From contig QLII01000001.1 of the NCBI GenBank assembly GCA_003259005.1, positions 4,790,501 through 4,854,500 on the forward strand: DNA of 64,000 bases, given 5' to 3'. The stretch's first letter is position 1. Every line of letters begins with the position of its first letter. A program made the translations under genes and the position numbers. The stretch comes from Spirosoma telluris (lineage in GTDB: Bacteria > Bacteroidota > Bacteroidia > Cytophagales > Spirosomataceae). The notes under the pieces are model-generated. The model made no database searches. It was not told the origin of the DNA and was given only the letters and a program-made list of their open reading frames with translations. This document shows positions 17,292 through 26,568 of the stretch, piece by piece.

Positions 17292-17612
17292 ATGGCAAAC
17301 GAGAAATTGCAAGTGACCCTGAAAACGGTCCTTCATTCCATTCAGGAAGCGGGAACCGAATTCAGCCTGAAGTTTCGCAAAGCAGACGGAAGCATTTCCA
17401 TTAAACCTAGGGTGAAGAAAAACCCAACGGCGGCAAAATCTTCTGCCGCGGGTTATACAGCCCAGCCTAAAAAGGATTTGCCGTCCCTTCAGCGGAACAT
17501 GAATCAGGCCGGAGCGCTGATGCTGTATGACTGCGCGAAAGGCCAAACCTTTGAATGCAAAATCCGGCGGTTAGTTGAATTCGATGGAATGACCATTTTT
17601 CACAATTACTAA
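17292..17612 (+). CDS. Hypothetical phage protein, 106 aa
   Basis: Lies between terL and the portal gene and ends two bases before the portal start. Basic N-terminal half, then AGALMLYDCAKGQTFECKIRRLVEFDG. Soluble. No family recognised; by position perhaps a packaging or head accessory protein. Confidence 0.6.
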   Translation: MANEKLQVTLKTVLHSIQEAGTEFSLKFRKADGSISIKPRVKKNPTAAKSSAAGYTAQPKKDLPSLQRNMNQAGALMLYDCAKGQTFECKIRRLVEFDGMTIFHNY

Positions 17613-17613
17613 C

Positions 17614-18911
17614 ATGACCAAAATACGGAAGCTAGGTTCCAATTTTTACGTTCTTCAATCCGGCAAGGTTGGGGCGGTGGCCACGTTCGGAGACACGGAC
17701 ACGTCCTATGCGGCCAAGCCAACCGGGGGCGCTGGAAGCCGGGGGGACTATGTGCCCTGGGGTGAAAAGAATGACCAATTGGCATTGATGCACCAATTAG
17801 CGTCTGAATCCCCCAACAAGTGGTCATTGGTAAAAGTCCGCCGGAATTTCGTAGCTGGCCGGGGTATCTATACCCATGCCGACGAAAAGGCGGGGCAAGG
17901 TTCTGACACACTTTTTGTGCCCAAAAAATTCCCAAGCTTTGAAGCCTGGCGGCTACTGGCTGACTATGACCGGGTTTGGATTCGGAAAAACTTTCAGTAT
18001 GCCTTTTGTGGCAATGCCTTTGTCAAATTCACCTTTGGAACGGATAAAAAGGTGGCCAACATGGAAGCCATTGACCCGTTTAAAATCCGCCCGCGCAAGC
18101 TGAAAGCGGGGAAACGCGGGTATCTGCCTTTATCCTCAATGGCAACATGGGCACTAAGTACTATAAACGGGTGGATGACTTCACCATCCCGGCCTTTGAT
18201 CCAGCCAACCCAACCAAGTATCCCGTTTGTATCCTTCATCTAAAGGATGATATTCCGGGCCAAGATTATTTTGGGTTTGCGGAATGGTGGTCAACGGCAG
18301 AATGGGCGAAAGTGGCCAACAAAATCCCAAAGTTCCATGACTCGGGCTTAGACAACGGCTATAACCTGAAGTACCACATTTCGATTCCGGATGACTACTT
18401 CGACCGGGAAGACCAGACGGAAGAAGAAAAGGAAGCCTTGAAAGCCCAAGTGCTTCAGCAAATGGGCGAAACCCTGGCTGGTATCGAAAACACAGACAAA
18501 GCCCTTGTTACCTTCCATAAGGTGGACATCAACGGGAAGGAAATTTCCGGAATCAAGATCGAGTCATTGACCAACAAAATGTCTGATGACGCCTATACAT
18601 CTTTGTTCAATACCGCCAATATTGCCCAAGCTTCCGGGCATGGGGTTCTTCCGGTTTCGGCGGGTATTGATACGGGTGGGAAGCTAGGTGGATCGGGCAA
18701 AGAGCTAGAAGCCGCGGCCAACTATCAGCAAAACTTCCTGACGTATGTAGACCGCTTTATCCTGCTGACGCCTTTGCGGATTGTCAAGGCAATCAACGGG
18801 TGGGAAGCGGATATGGAATTCGATGTCCGCAATATCCAGCTTTATAACTATGACGTGACGCCAACGTCTTCCGGTTCCAACCCAAATTCTACTACCCATG
18901 CTAATCAATGA
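17614..18911 (+). CDS. Phage portal protein (frameshifted at 18108-18111)
   Basis: About 433 residues when joined. The order terminase - portal and the content (ESPNKWSLVKVRRNFVAGRG near the N-terminus, DYDRVWIRKNFQYAFCGNAFVKF, EAIDPFKIRPRK, and TNKMSDDAYTSLFNTANIAQASGHGV later) fit the portal of Bacteroidota siphoviruses, which forms the DNA gate in the capsid vertex. Frame 1 runs to KLKAG; adding one G to the GGGG at 18108-18111 continues as GETRVSAFILNGNMGTKYYKR. It overlaps the next gene by 14 bases. Confidence 0.8.
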
Positions 18912-19878
18912 CATCGCGGCTTTGAAAGCCCAAATCGGCGGGGTTCAAAAAATCATGGCTTGGCCAACCTGGGAACCCGCCGTCCGTCAGTCCGAACAGA
19001 AGTATATAATCCCGGCTATTGGTCAGGAATTGTACGTGGAATTGATTGGCCTGACAACGCCAACCAGTGCCCAACAAGCCTTGTTGGACCGACTGAAAGC
19101 GGCCACGGCTTTTTTTGCCTACCTGGAAAATATGCCGTTTTTGATGACGGCCACGGGGGACGCCGGAATGGTGGTCAGTACGCCCGCAAATACGGCGGTC
19201 CTGACAAAATGGATGTATGTGGCCGTTTTGAAGGATATAACGGCCAAGGCGGATTTCTGGTTGGAAGACTCGCTTCAGTGGCTCGAAACTCACGCGGCCA
19301 GCTTTCCAACCTGGACGGCGTCTTCCGCCTATACGGTCAATCATGGCCGCTTGATTTCATCGGCTACCGAATGGACAACGGCGTTTCCGGCGGCTAAAAA
19401 TTCGCGACGTTTATACCTGTCCGTTCGCGGGTATTTATTCAACGCGGAGGATTCCGTTTTACAGACCATTTTAGGCGCTGAATTCTATACGGCCCTAGCC
19501 AATCGGCTGAAGCTGGCAAGTAGCACGTTCACGCCCAAGGAAGCCAAGGTTCTGGCGCTTTGCCGGAAGTTTGTGGCCAATAGTGGCTTTGTGGACGCCA
19601 TTCCGTTTTTAAATCTCAATGCAGACTTCCGGATTGTCTCCGAAACGGACGGTATTATTAACGAAGACGAATTGGATATTAACCGGCTGAATGCCGTCCT
19701 GAAGACCTGTCAGGACGCGGCCACGTCCGCGGCTCGGGAATTAACCGACTACCTGAACGCCAACGCGTCTTCCACGGTATTTCCGGACTATTTCGCGTCA
19801 GACCGTTACCGGGTTCCGGTGGTTGGTCGAACGCCCGGCTTTCAAAATGATTCATCTAATCCATTTTTTGTTCTATGA
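18898..19878 (+). CDS. DUF6712-like phage protein (head-tail connector region)
   Basis: 326 residues, after the portal gene. Opening MLINDIAALKAQIGGVQKIMAWPTWEPAVRQSEQ-type sequence and the pattern IIPAIGQELY match the DUF6712 group seen next to portals in Bacteroidota phages. Helical, soluble. Probably a head completion or connector protein; family label is from memory of the pattern. Confidence 0.65.
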   Translation: MLINDIAALKAQIGGVQKIMAWPTWEPAVRQSEQKYIIPAIGQELYVELIGLTTPTSAQQALLDRLKAATAFFAYLENMPFLMTATGDAGMVVSTPANTAVLTKWMYVAVLKDITAKADFWLEDSLQWLETHAASFPTWTASSAYTVNHGRLISSATEWTTAFPAAKNSRRLYLSVRGYLFNAEDSVLQTILGAEFYTALANRLKLASSTFTPKEAKVLALCRKFVANSGFVDAIPFLNLNADFRIVSETDGIINEDELDINRLNAVLKTCQDAATSAARELTDYLNANASSTVFPDYFASDRYRVPVVGRTPGFQNDSSNPFFVL

Positions 19879-20093
19879 AAATTGCCCTATGGTTCATCCG
19901 TCGAACGCTTCCGTTTTGGTGGATTCTGGTTGTGTTAATTATCCCCATTGCTAGGGTTTGCCAAACGGTGGATTGGTCCTGGGTGGCGGTAACGCTTCCC
20001 CTTTGGTTGCCCATGGCCACGGTGGTCCTGTTGCCTGGGTTAGCCCTTCTTTTTGTCATCCTTGTTTCACTTTATAAATCAATTACCCGGTAA
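19875..20093 (+). CDS. Small two-span membrane protein (holin-like)
   Basis: 72 residues with two hydrophobic segments (about 12-28 and 38-66) separated by a short polar turn, short charged ends (MKIALWFIRR; YKSITR). It overlaps the previous stop by 4 bases and the next start by one base. Size and topology fit a holin, and cell-wall hydrolase and spanin-like genes follow, so a lysis role is plausible. Confidence 0.55.
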   Translation: MKIALWFIRRTLPFWWILVVLIIPIARVCQTVDWSWVAVTLPLWLPMATVVLLPGLALLFVILVSLYKSITR

Positions 20094-20926
20094 TGGTAGC
20101 CAAGTCAGACAACAAAAAAGGCCCGTTTGTGGCCGGAATGCACCCTAAACCAGAAGCGGACATCCGCCCATTAAACGGCCATAGCTTTTCCGAAGAAGCC
20201 CTATTGGAAACCGGCCTAACGGCGGAAGAACTGGAATTGATGGAGCAGGAAAAGCAAATTGAAACCCGGCGGATTCAGATTCAGCAACGGAAGCAAGCCG
20301 CCCAAGCGGAAGCCCAAAACAAGCTGTTGACCGCCCGCGATAAGGCCAAAGAAGCCGCGGCCAACTTCCGCCGGGAAGCCCGGAAATGTACCGATGAAAC
20401 CGAAAAACGAAGCCTGTATGAATGGGCCACGGAAGCAGACAACGAAGTCCGGAAAATTGAATTGGAGTTGGGAATTGCCCATGAAGTGGGGCAAGAATCC
20501 GCGCCGGAAGACACCCGCGGTTTCTTTGAACGTAACCGATTACTGACGGCGGTTCTTCAGGTGGTTGGCGTACTGGTGGCCATTCTGTATTTCCATGGCA
20601 AGTTCAATAGCTTCCGGACGGAGATAGAAGCCATGAATCAGGGGTTGGCTGTCGAAAAGCAGTTACAACCCTATGACGAAACGTCGCTCCAAAAGCTAGT
20701 CTATGAAAAGCTAGTGGTCTTTGTGGACCTGCCCATTGCCTTGTTGGTATTGTTCTTAATCGTGCCATTCGTGGGATTTTATGTCCTACCATTCCTGAAG
20801 TCAAGGAAGGATTTTTACACCGAATTCTTTGAAGACTTAACGCCGTGGCAACGAAGCATCATTACAACCGTATTTTCCTTGGGCTTGCTCTTTTTCTTGG
20901 CCCTTTCGCACAACGTCAAACCGTAG
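20093..20926 (+). CDS. Membrane protein with N-terminal coiled coil, 277 aa
   Basis: Long charged helical region (about 35-125, EEALLETGLTAEELELMEQEKQI), then two or three transmembrane segments (about 149-163, 210-233, 256-272). No signal peptide. Its stop is followed by the 22-bp hairpin at 20944-21001. Unknown function; in the lysis/envelope cluster. Confidence 0.65.
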   Translation: MVAKSDNKKGPFVAGMHPKPEADIRPLNGHSFSEEALLETGLTAEELELMEQEKQIETRRIQIQQRKQAAQAEAQNKLLTARDKAKEAAANFRREARKCTDETEKRSLYEWATEADNEVRKIELELGIAHEVGQESAPEDTRGFFERNRLLTAVLQVVGVLVAILYFHGKFNSFRTEIEAMNQGLAVEKQLQPYDETSLQKLVYEKLVVFVDLPIALLVLFLIVPFVGFYVLPFLKSRKDFYTEFFEDLTPWQRSIITTVFSLGLLFFLALSHNVKP

Positions 20927-21519
20927 CCCAAAGCACCAAAGCCAAAACGCCAAAACCGGCGGTTGACCTACTGATGGGGCAACCGCCGGTTTTGGCGTTT
21001 TCGGACGAATTGGTCTTGCGCCAAGCGGTCTTTGATTCTGCCGCCCGCTTTGTGGGGATGACTGAAAAGTCAAACAACAATGACGCGGCCTGGATAACCC
21101 TAATTAACAAGACCAACGGCCTTCCTTCCCGGTCGGCTTATTGTGCTTCCGCCTTCTATTACGTTCACATCCGGAACGGGGTGAAGCTTCCGGTGAAGTC
21201 GGTGGGTATGGTGGCCGCTTACTTCAGTGACCAAACCAAAATCATTTATCGGCGTAATCAGCGGGGCAACCATCGGGTGGGCCAAAAGCCGCGCCGGATG
21301 GATGCCGTAAGCCTGTTTTACTCCCATGTAGAAGGCATTGCCCAAGACCATTTTGACCCGGAAGAAGAAGACCGGGTGAAGTGTATCGGCTTCAATACAA
21401 CCGGCGGCAACGGTACGCGGGGCGGCTGTTACATCAATTTCCGGAAGACTTCCGAAATCAAGCTGATTGCCAATTGGGTCAGTCCGTACTGGCTAAAGAC
21501 ACATCCGGCAAACAACTAA
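20845..21519 (+). CDS. Endolysin candidate, CHAP/NlpC-like amidase or peptidase
   Basis: 224 residues from a GTG at 20845, which overlaps the previous gene by 82 bases but gives a signal-like N-terminus (RIFLGLALFLGPFA). An ATG at 20974, inside the hairpin loop, is the alternative. The catalytic pattern is Cys in SAYCASAFYYVHIRNGVKLP, His in DAVSLFYSHVEGIAQDH, and a later Asn/Asp-rich part (CIGFNTTGGNG), as in CHAP-like cell-wall hydrolases. It would cut peptidoglycan at lysis. The start is uncertain. Confidence 0.65.
   Translation: MATKHHYNRIFLGLALFLGPFAQRQTVAQSTKAKTPKPAVDLLMGQPPVLAFSDELVLRQAVFDSAARFVGMTEKSNNNDAAWITLINKTNGLPSRSAYCASAFYYVHIRNGVKLPVKSVGMVAAYFSDQTKIIYRRNQRGNHRVGQKPRRMDAVSLFYSHVEGIAQDHFDPEEEDRVKCIGFNTTGGNGTRGGCYINFRKTSEIKLIANWVSPYWLKTHPANN
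20944..21001 (+). terminator. Perfect 22-bp inverted repeat
   Basis: aaaacgccaaaaccggcggttg pairs perfectly with 20980-21001 around a 14-base loop, ending in TTTT. It lies 18 bases after the stop of the membrane-protein gene, as expected for a terminator, but inside the long reading of the endolysin gene. Confidence 0.7.
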
Positions 21520-21552
21520 TTTTCAATCAATTGTTTATACAAACCAATTACC

Positions 21553-23309
21553 ATGTTCAATATTTCAAAGCGGAATAACGCCGTTTTAGTTGAAGACACA
21601 AATGGCGGGTGGTCGATGCAGATAGACCGGCCAATCCTAGAAGTATCCGGGAAACAGTTGACGTTTTGGGATGAGCGTCAGCGGGTCAGTATGGACCAAA
21701 GCGACATTAATCAAATCAACGGGGCAACGGCTCCGGTTGCCTTGGCGGATGTGCTGACCAAAATCCGGGATGAAGTCTTGGCCGCGGATAAAACCGTTGT
21801 GGGAACGTCTCGGGATAAATTCCGGGACGAATTCTTCAGCTTTGACACGGTCAACAACTGGGACTTGATTCAGACCGGCACGAACCATGTTCTTTCCGTA
21901 TTAGGAGCCGCGGGCGGGGCAAGGTTCCTCAATATCAATACCGGAACAACCATCAACACGGAAACCATTATCCAGTCGAAAGGAAGTTACCGCTTCCCGG
22001 TGAAACTGGCGTTTGCCTTGTCAATGTCGCAACGGATAGCCAACCAGGAAGTCTTTGTTGAGCTGGTGTCTGTGAATGCCGCCGGGGTGGTAGAAACGGA
22101 CGTAACCTTCCCGTCCACCAACTTCAATAACGCCCTGAATGCGGTTGGATTCAAGTTCGATAGTACCACGGCCACCAACGCCATTTATTCGGTTCGGGGG
22201 TGTGGAATCTCTGAATTGGCGTCAGCATCAACGCCCGTCACCATAACAACCACGGCCACGGGTTCTTCCCCAACTTCCTTCCGGCGGGTATTTTTGAAAT
22301 CGTGTCTGACATGGAAGAAATGGTCTTTCAGACTCGGGCTATTGATTCCATCGTTGGGGCAAACCTGATCGGCAAACGGACCCAATACATTCCGGACCCT
22401 GGCAAGGATTATAAAATCAGAATCCGGGTCCGAAACCTGGGCGTTGCGCCCGCGTCGGCCACGGATGTCCGCTTGCATTTTGTACGGCTCTTAGACACAA
22501 CCCGTTTCACGGTGGATTTTGCCCGGCATATGGGGCGAACCACGGACCAGGCGGATAGTTTGCCGGTGGCTATTACCAACGCGCCAACGGTTACGACAGT
22601 GACAACGGTTGGGACAGTCACCAACATTTCCACACTCAACCGGGCGTTATTGGACCGGCTTCAGGTGGTGGATATTGCGTCAGCGGCCATTACAGCCACG
22701 GTTACTTCCGCGGGTATTTCGGTGCTAAACTCCCAAGGTCAGTCCTTTGGTTTTGCCGTGACGGCCATAACCGGCACAACGCCCGCGGTTGATGTCAGTA
22801 TCCAGGAAACAATGGACGGCACCAACTGGAAAACGATTTATGACTTTGAACGGGTAGCGGCCAACGGGTATTTCACGTCACCTTTACTTCAGATAAAGGG
22901 CAACCAAATCCGGTACGTTCGGACCGTGACCGGGACAACGCCGTCAATAACCATGTCCGCTTTCCGAATTCAAGCCAGTACGGAAGGCTTGTTTATCCGT
23001 CGAATGATTGACCGGACAATCAACCCACTGACGCTTTCCAGTACCACGGCCACGTTGGACGCTGAAGCGGCAACGGCGGTGCAGTTGACCGTTTCGTTGG
23101 GCGCTTGTACAACGGTTCCTTCTTACCAGCTTCAGTCATCGGAAGACGGGACAACCTGGACCACTATTGGGGCAACGTTGGCCGGTGTTGCCTTAACTCA
23201 GGTGCAAGCGGTGGTCAGTGGCTTCATGGGGAAATTCGTCCGGGCTATTATAACCACGGCGGGTACGGGTGTCACCCAAAACTTCGTAGTTCTGAAGGCA
23301 ATCCGCTAG
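21553..23309 (+). CDS. Phage structural protein (tail/baseplate), frameshifted at 22268-22271
   Basis: About 585 residues when joined. The N-terminal part is a beta-rich domain; the C-terminal half is Thr/Val-rich (ITNAPTVTTVTTVGTV) with repeated beta sandwich-like blocks ending GKFVRAIITTAGTGVTQNF. The frame breaks at the CCCC run 22268-22271: one more C gives TGSSPNFLPAGIFEIVSDMEE, which runs smoothly into the second frame. Probably a tail or decoration protein. Confidence 0.65.
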
Positions 23310-23312
23310 GCT

Positions 23313-23579
23313 ATGGCGGAAGAGTTTATCTATGCCTTTTTATGTGGTGTCAGTGCGGTTTGCCTAGTGATAGCCGCGCTGACTTGGCCACAAAAAACCG
23401 TTTCCGGAATGCCGCGGACCGTTCCACCGCCTATTCCGCCAAGTAAATCCAATCAAATCAATGAAATCAATGAAACAAGAATTAACAATCCTTCAGCGGT
23501 TGTTGGCTCCAACGCCCAAGCCGGTCAGAAATCTAGCTGCCGTTTGTGCGCTGGTTGTGCTAAACATCCTCTGGACTAA
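23313..23579 (+). CDS. Small membrane protein, 88 aa
   Basis: N-terminal transmembrane segment (IYAFLCGVSAVCLVIAAL, about 6-23) followed by a Pro-rich linker (TVPPPIPPSK). The last 40 residues overlap the next gene in another frame and are Cys-rich, so the true functional part may be the first 50 residues. In the membrane/lysis cluster. Confidence 0.5.
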   Translation: MAEEFIYAFLCGVSAVCLVIAALTWPQKTVSGMPRTVPPPIPPSKSNQINEINETRINNPSAVVGSNAQAGQKSSCRLCAGCAKHPLD

Positions 23580-23760
23580 ATGGCTGATGTATTTCCATGA
23601 TGAACAGCCGTCCGAATTGATGAAGCTGACGTTCATTGCTGGCTACATATTGGCGGGCGTTACCCTTGGTCTATGCTTTAGCGTCGATGAAGACGCGCTG
23701 AAGAAGAAAGCTGCTATTGATAGTATTAGTCAACGTTTAAACAGCCGTAAACAACGATGA
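23461..23760 (+). CDS. Two-span membrane protein, 99 aa (holin candidate)
   Basis: Two hydrophobic segments (about 22-43 and 55-75) with charged ends; the last four bases overlap the next gene start (ATGA). ATG at 23470 is an alternative start. Topology and position directly before the spanin-like pair make it another holin candidate. Confidence 0.6.
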   Translation: MKSMKQELTILQRLLAPTPKPVRNLAAVCALVVLNILWTKWLMYFHDEQPSELMKLTFIAGYILAGVTLGLCFSVDEDALKKKAAIDSISQRLNSRKQR

Positions 23761-24128
23761 CGTGGCTGTTGACCCTATGGTCCTGGATTCGTCAGGACTG
23801 GAAGCGGTTTGGGTGGGAAGTAGCCTTGGCCGCCATCCTGGCGGGCGTCAGTTGGGGCGTTGGCTACTTCCTGAACAATAACACGCTTCAGGCTTGCCAA
23901 GATGAACGAACCGTCTTACTGAAGCAAACGCGGCAACTTCAAGCGGAAGTTGACAAGATTCATTACGAAGGCTTACTAAGTGCCAAAGACCTACAAATTA
24001 GCGCAAAAGATGAAAAAATATTGGAGCTTAACCGGAAAATTGCTTCTGATAGTATTCAGCACCTATCAGAGCTTGACGCTATACGGGCAATCAATCAGTA
24101 CGTCCAAAAAGGCAAAGCCCGCAAATGA
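23757..24128 (+). CDS. Rz-like inner membrane spanin candidate
   Basis: 123 residues: one N-terminal transmembrane segment (EVALAAILAGVSWGVGYFL, about 21-39), then a periplasmic coiled coil (QTRQLQAEVDKIH ... SAKDEKILELNRKIAS). This is the i-spanin plan. The 3' part overlaps the next gene by about 119 bases in another frame, the arrangement known for Rz/Rz1 pairs. No sequence family recognised. Confidence 0.6.
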   Translation: MTWLLTLWSWIRQDWKRFGWEVALAAILAGVSWGVGYFLNNNTLQACQDERTVLLKQTRQLQAEVDKIHYEGLLSAKDLQISAKDEKILELNRKIASDSIQHLSELDAIRAINQYVQKGKARK

Positions 24129-24444
24129 TAGCCTGACCGCTGTGACCCAATATGTAGGCAACGCTCGGGCGGTCCTGGATTCGTTGAACTCCTATGAATT
24201 CCTGAAGGCTCGAACTACCCAACTACGGAATGACCTTCAGGCTTCCCAAACGGAAAAGCTTGGGTTAAGGCTGGCAAACATCCGGCTCAAAGTAAGCTTG
24301 GATAGTTGTCAGGCCGGGGGCAAATCCGCCGGAAAACTGGAAGGGAAATTGAAAGCGGCCAAGGCTGAAAATTGGGTTTGGCGGGGAATGGGTTTGTTGG
24401 CGTTATTGGATTTAGGACTTCAGATTGCAAACGTGTTCAAATGA
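24010..24444 (+). CDS. Overlapping signal-peptide protein (spanin partner candidate)
   Basis: Preferred start is the ATG at 24010 (MKKYWSLTGKLLLIVFS), giving a clear signal peptide ending near LYGQS; the frame is also open from 23980. The middle is coiled coil (ARTTQLRNDLQASQTEKLGLRLAN), and the C-terminus has a hydrophobic helix (GMGLLALLDLGLQIANVF). It lacks a lipobox Cys, unlike classical Rz1. Embedded start within the preceding gene suggests a lysis pair. Confidence 0.6.
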   Translation: MKKYWSLTGKLLLIVFSTYQSLTLYGQSISTSKKAKPANDSLTAVTQYVGNARAVLDSLNSYEFLKARTTQLRNDLQASQTEKLGLRLANIRLKVSLDSCQAGGKSAGKLEGKLKAAKAENWVWRGMGLLALLDLGLQIANVFK

Positions 24445-25306
24445 AGAAAGTGACCATTGAAGGCCAATCGTGGCAAGTGCCAACGGCCTGGGACGAATGC
24501 ACGGGGAACAAATTCAGCGGTTGTTGCCGCTTCAGTTAATCGACTTGGACGAAGCCCAACCCATTGGGGCGGGTCGATTAAAAGACATTGCCCTGAAGGA
24601 GTTGTTGCCCCTTCCGGCGGACGTATGGGTTGACCTGACAACGGAACAACGCTGGAACCTTGGGCGTCTGACGCGTTGGGTTTGGAAAGAGCGAGTGACC
24701 AAAAAGCCGTTTGATTCCTTTACGGTCGATAGCGGTAAGGGGAAGCCCATGACCTATTTGCTTCCGGATGACAACTTCAGCAATACCACGGCTATCGAAA
24801 TAGCTATGGCCAATATCCACTATTTGGGATTTACCCGCCCTGAAAAGCCGAATCAAAAAGCGGTGTTGTCCTTAATCGCTACGCTATGCCGCCCGGAACG
24901 GAAGGACGTGAAGCAGTTCCGTCAATCGGTGGATTGGAATGGGGACCAGCGGGAAGAATACAACACGATTTTGGCCGATGAACGCGCCGGAACGTTTGAT
25001 AAGTTGCCTATTGGGACGGTTATGGCCATTACCCAATATTTTGAAGCCATGAATAAAGGCTTTCTTCAGTCCTATAAGGACGTGTATGAACCGGACCCAA
25101 ACGCGGATGAAGAAGCGCCCCTATATAAAAACGGGGAAGGCTTAATCACGACGTTGATGGATGTGGCCAAGACCGGCACGTTTGGGGATTTCGACAAGGT
25201 TTGCAAGCAAAACGGCCATACCATTTGGCTGTATTTACGGGATAATAACTTGAAGGTCCGCCGGGCCAATGACAAGGCAGAAAAGGACCGATTAGCGCAG
25301 GAATAG
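24441..25306 (+). CDS. Hypothetical phage protein, tail region (frameshifted at 24503-24506)
   Basis: Starts at the ATG at 24441 (MKKVTIEGQSWQVPTAWDECTG) overlapping the previous stop. The GGGG run at 24503-24506 needs one more G to join EQIQRLLPLQLIDLDEAQ and the rest, about 289 residues in all. Soluble; acidic C-terminus ending KVRRANDKAEKDRLAQE. Followed by a terminator. Virion or assembly role by position only. Confidence 0.6.
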
Positions 25307-25329
25307 TTTTGGTTAAGCAGGTTAGTGGA

Positions 25330-25357
25330 AAGCCCGGTCTGCGTTGTAGTCGGGCTT
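25330..25357 (+). terminator. Rho-independent terminator
   Basis: aagcccg / cgggctt stem with a 14-base loop and T-rich tail; left border of cargo island 3. Confidence 0.7.
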
Positions 25358-25549
25358 CTTTTGTAAAATTAATTTGTAAGATAAGATACGGGCAAGTAGG
25401 TATAGGGTACGTATTCCTTATATTGCACGAAAATCTAGCTAACTGCTAAAGCCGTCTATGGCGGAGACGTTTTAAGATAATAACTAGAAACTACTTCTAT
25501 TAATGTGCACAAATCATAGAGATAAATTTAAAATAAAGTATGATATATT

Positions 25550-26566
25550 TTGTTTCAACAATATAAAATAGTGAATAAGTGTTTAGATGAGAAACTCAAT
25601 ATTTCTGCTATAATTTCACATAGCGATATGGAAAATGAACTTAAAATAAGAATTATAAAAGACTCTAAAGGTAACCCCTTGTCGCTACAGGCTATAACGC
25701 TTGAAGCCGCTGAATCATTGAAAATATTCATTGATTCATTAGTGGAACTTGCTAGGCTTTATGAGGATAATTCTGAATTCAAAATATCTCTATTAAATGG
25801 CTCTATTGAAAGTTGCCTAGTTTTTCCTGCTCAAAATGAGCAAGTCACTAAAGATATAAACGATATTTTGACAGGTAAATCATTAGACAATAAGAAAATC
25901 AAGGCATTAAAGGATATACAAGATAAAATAAAAAGTAATGGATTAGATTATGAAGTTTTATGGAAAAATAATAATGAAATAATTAATGTTACCCAAAAGT
26001 TTAAGGGTGAAAATTTTTCCTATAAAAGAAGACGTAATGAATACGAAAGTGAAATTGTATTTTTGTCAGGGCAACTTTATGAAACTGGCGGAAAAACAAA
26101 CACTAATATTCATATACATGAATCAAATATAGAATACAAGATAGACTGCACAGTGCAGGAAGCTATTGCAATTAACAGCCTACTATACGAAAATATATAT
26201 TTGTCTGCACTAAAGACAACTAGAAGTGAATATAAGCCAACATATCAATTAATAGATTATTATTTAGACATAAATGAGCAAAAATTCATAGCTGAATTTT
26301 ACCAGAATATAGTATCAAATGATAAATTGGAAAAATTTGATTTATTGCACGAAAAAATATATGATTTGATTTTAGAAGATAGGCTCAACGACTTAAAGAA
26401 AATGATAAAAATATTTGATAATGAATTTACTGAAAGAGGTATTATTAGAACTATTTTAATGTCTTTGAAGCCTGTAATAAAAAAAGATGATTTTTTAGGT
26501 ATAAAGCCATTATATCAAAGTCTTTCTGATACTTTGAGAGTAAGAAGTTTAAATCACACTATCTAA
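25550..26566 (+). CDS. Hypothetical protein, 338 aa (cargo island 3, first gene)
   Basis: Very AT-rich gene inside a GC-balanced phage operon. Start uncertain: TTG at 25550, GTG at 25571 or ATG at 25628. Soluble and helical in the last third (LHEKIYDLILEDRLNDLKKMIKIFD). No family recognised. It ends two bases before the next gene, so the two form a unit. Two-gene AT-rich units in prophages are often defence or toxin-antitoxin modules; that is inference only. Confidence 0.6.
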   Translation: MFQQYKIVNKCLDEKLNISAIISHSDMENELKIRIIKDSKGNPLSLQAITLEAAESLKIFIDSLVELARLYEDNSEFKISLLNGSIESCLVFPAQNEQVTKDINDILTGKSLDNKKIKALKDIQDKIKSNGLDYEVLWKNNNEIINVTQKFKGENFSYKRRRNEYESEIVFLSGQLYETGGKTNTNIHIHESNIEYKIDCTVQEAIAINSLLYENIYLSALKTTRSEYKPTYQLIDYYLDINEQKFIAEFYQNIVSNDKLEKFDLLHEKIYDLILEDRLNDLKKMIKIFDNEFTERGIIRTILMSLKPVIKKDDFLGIKPLYQSLSDTLRVRSLNHTI

Positions 26567-26568
26567 GT

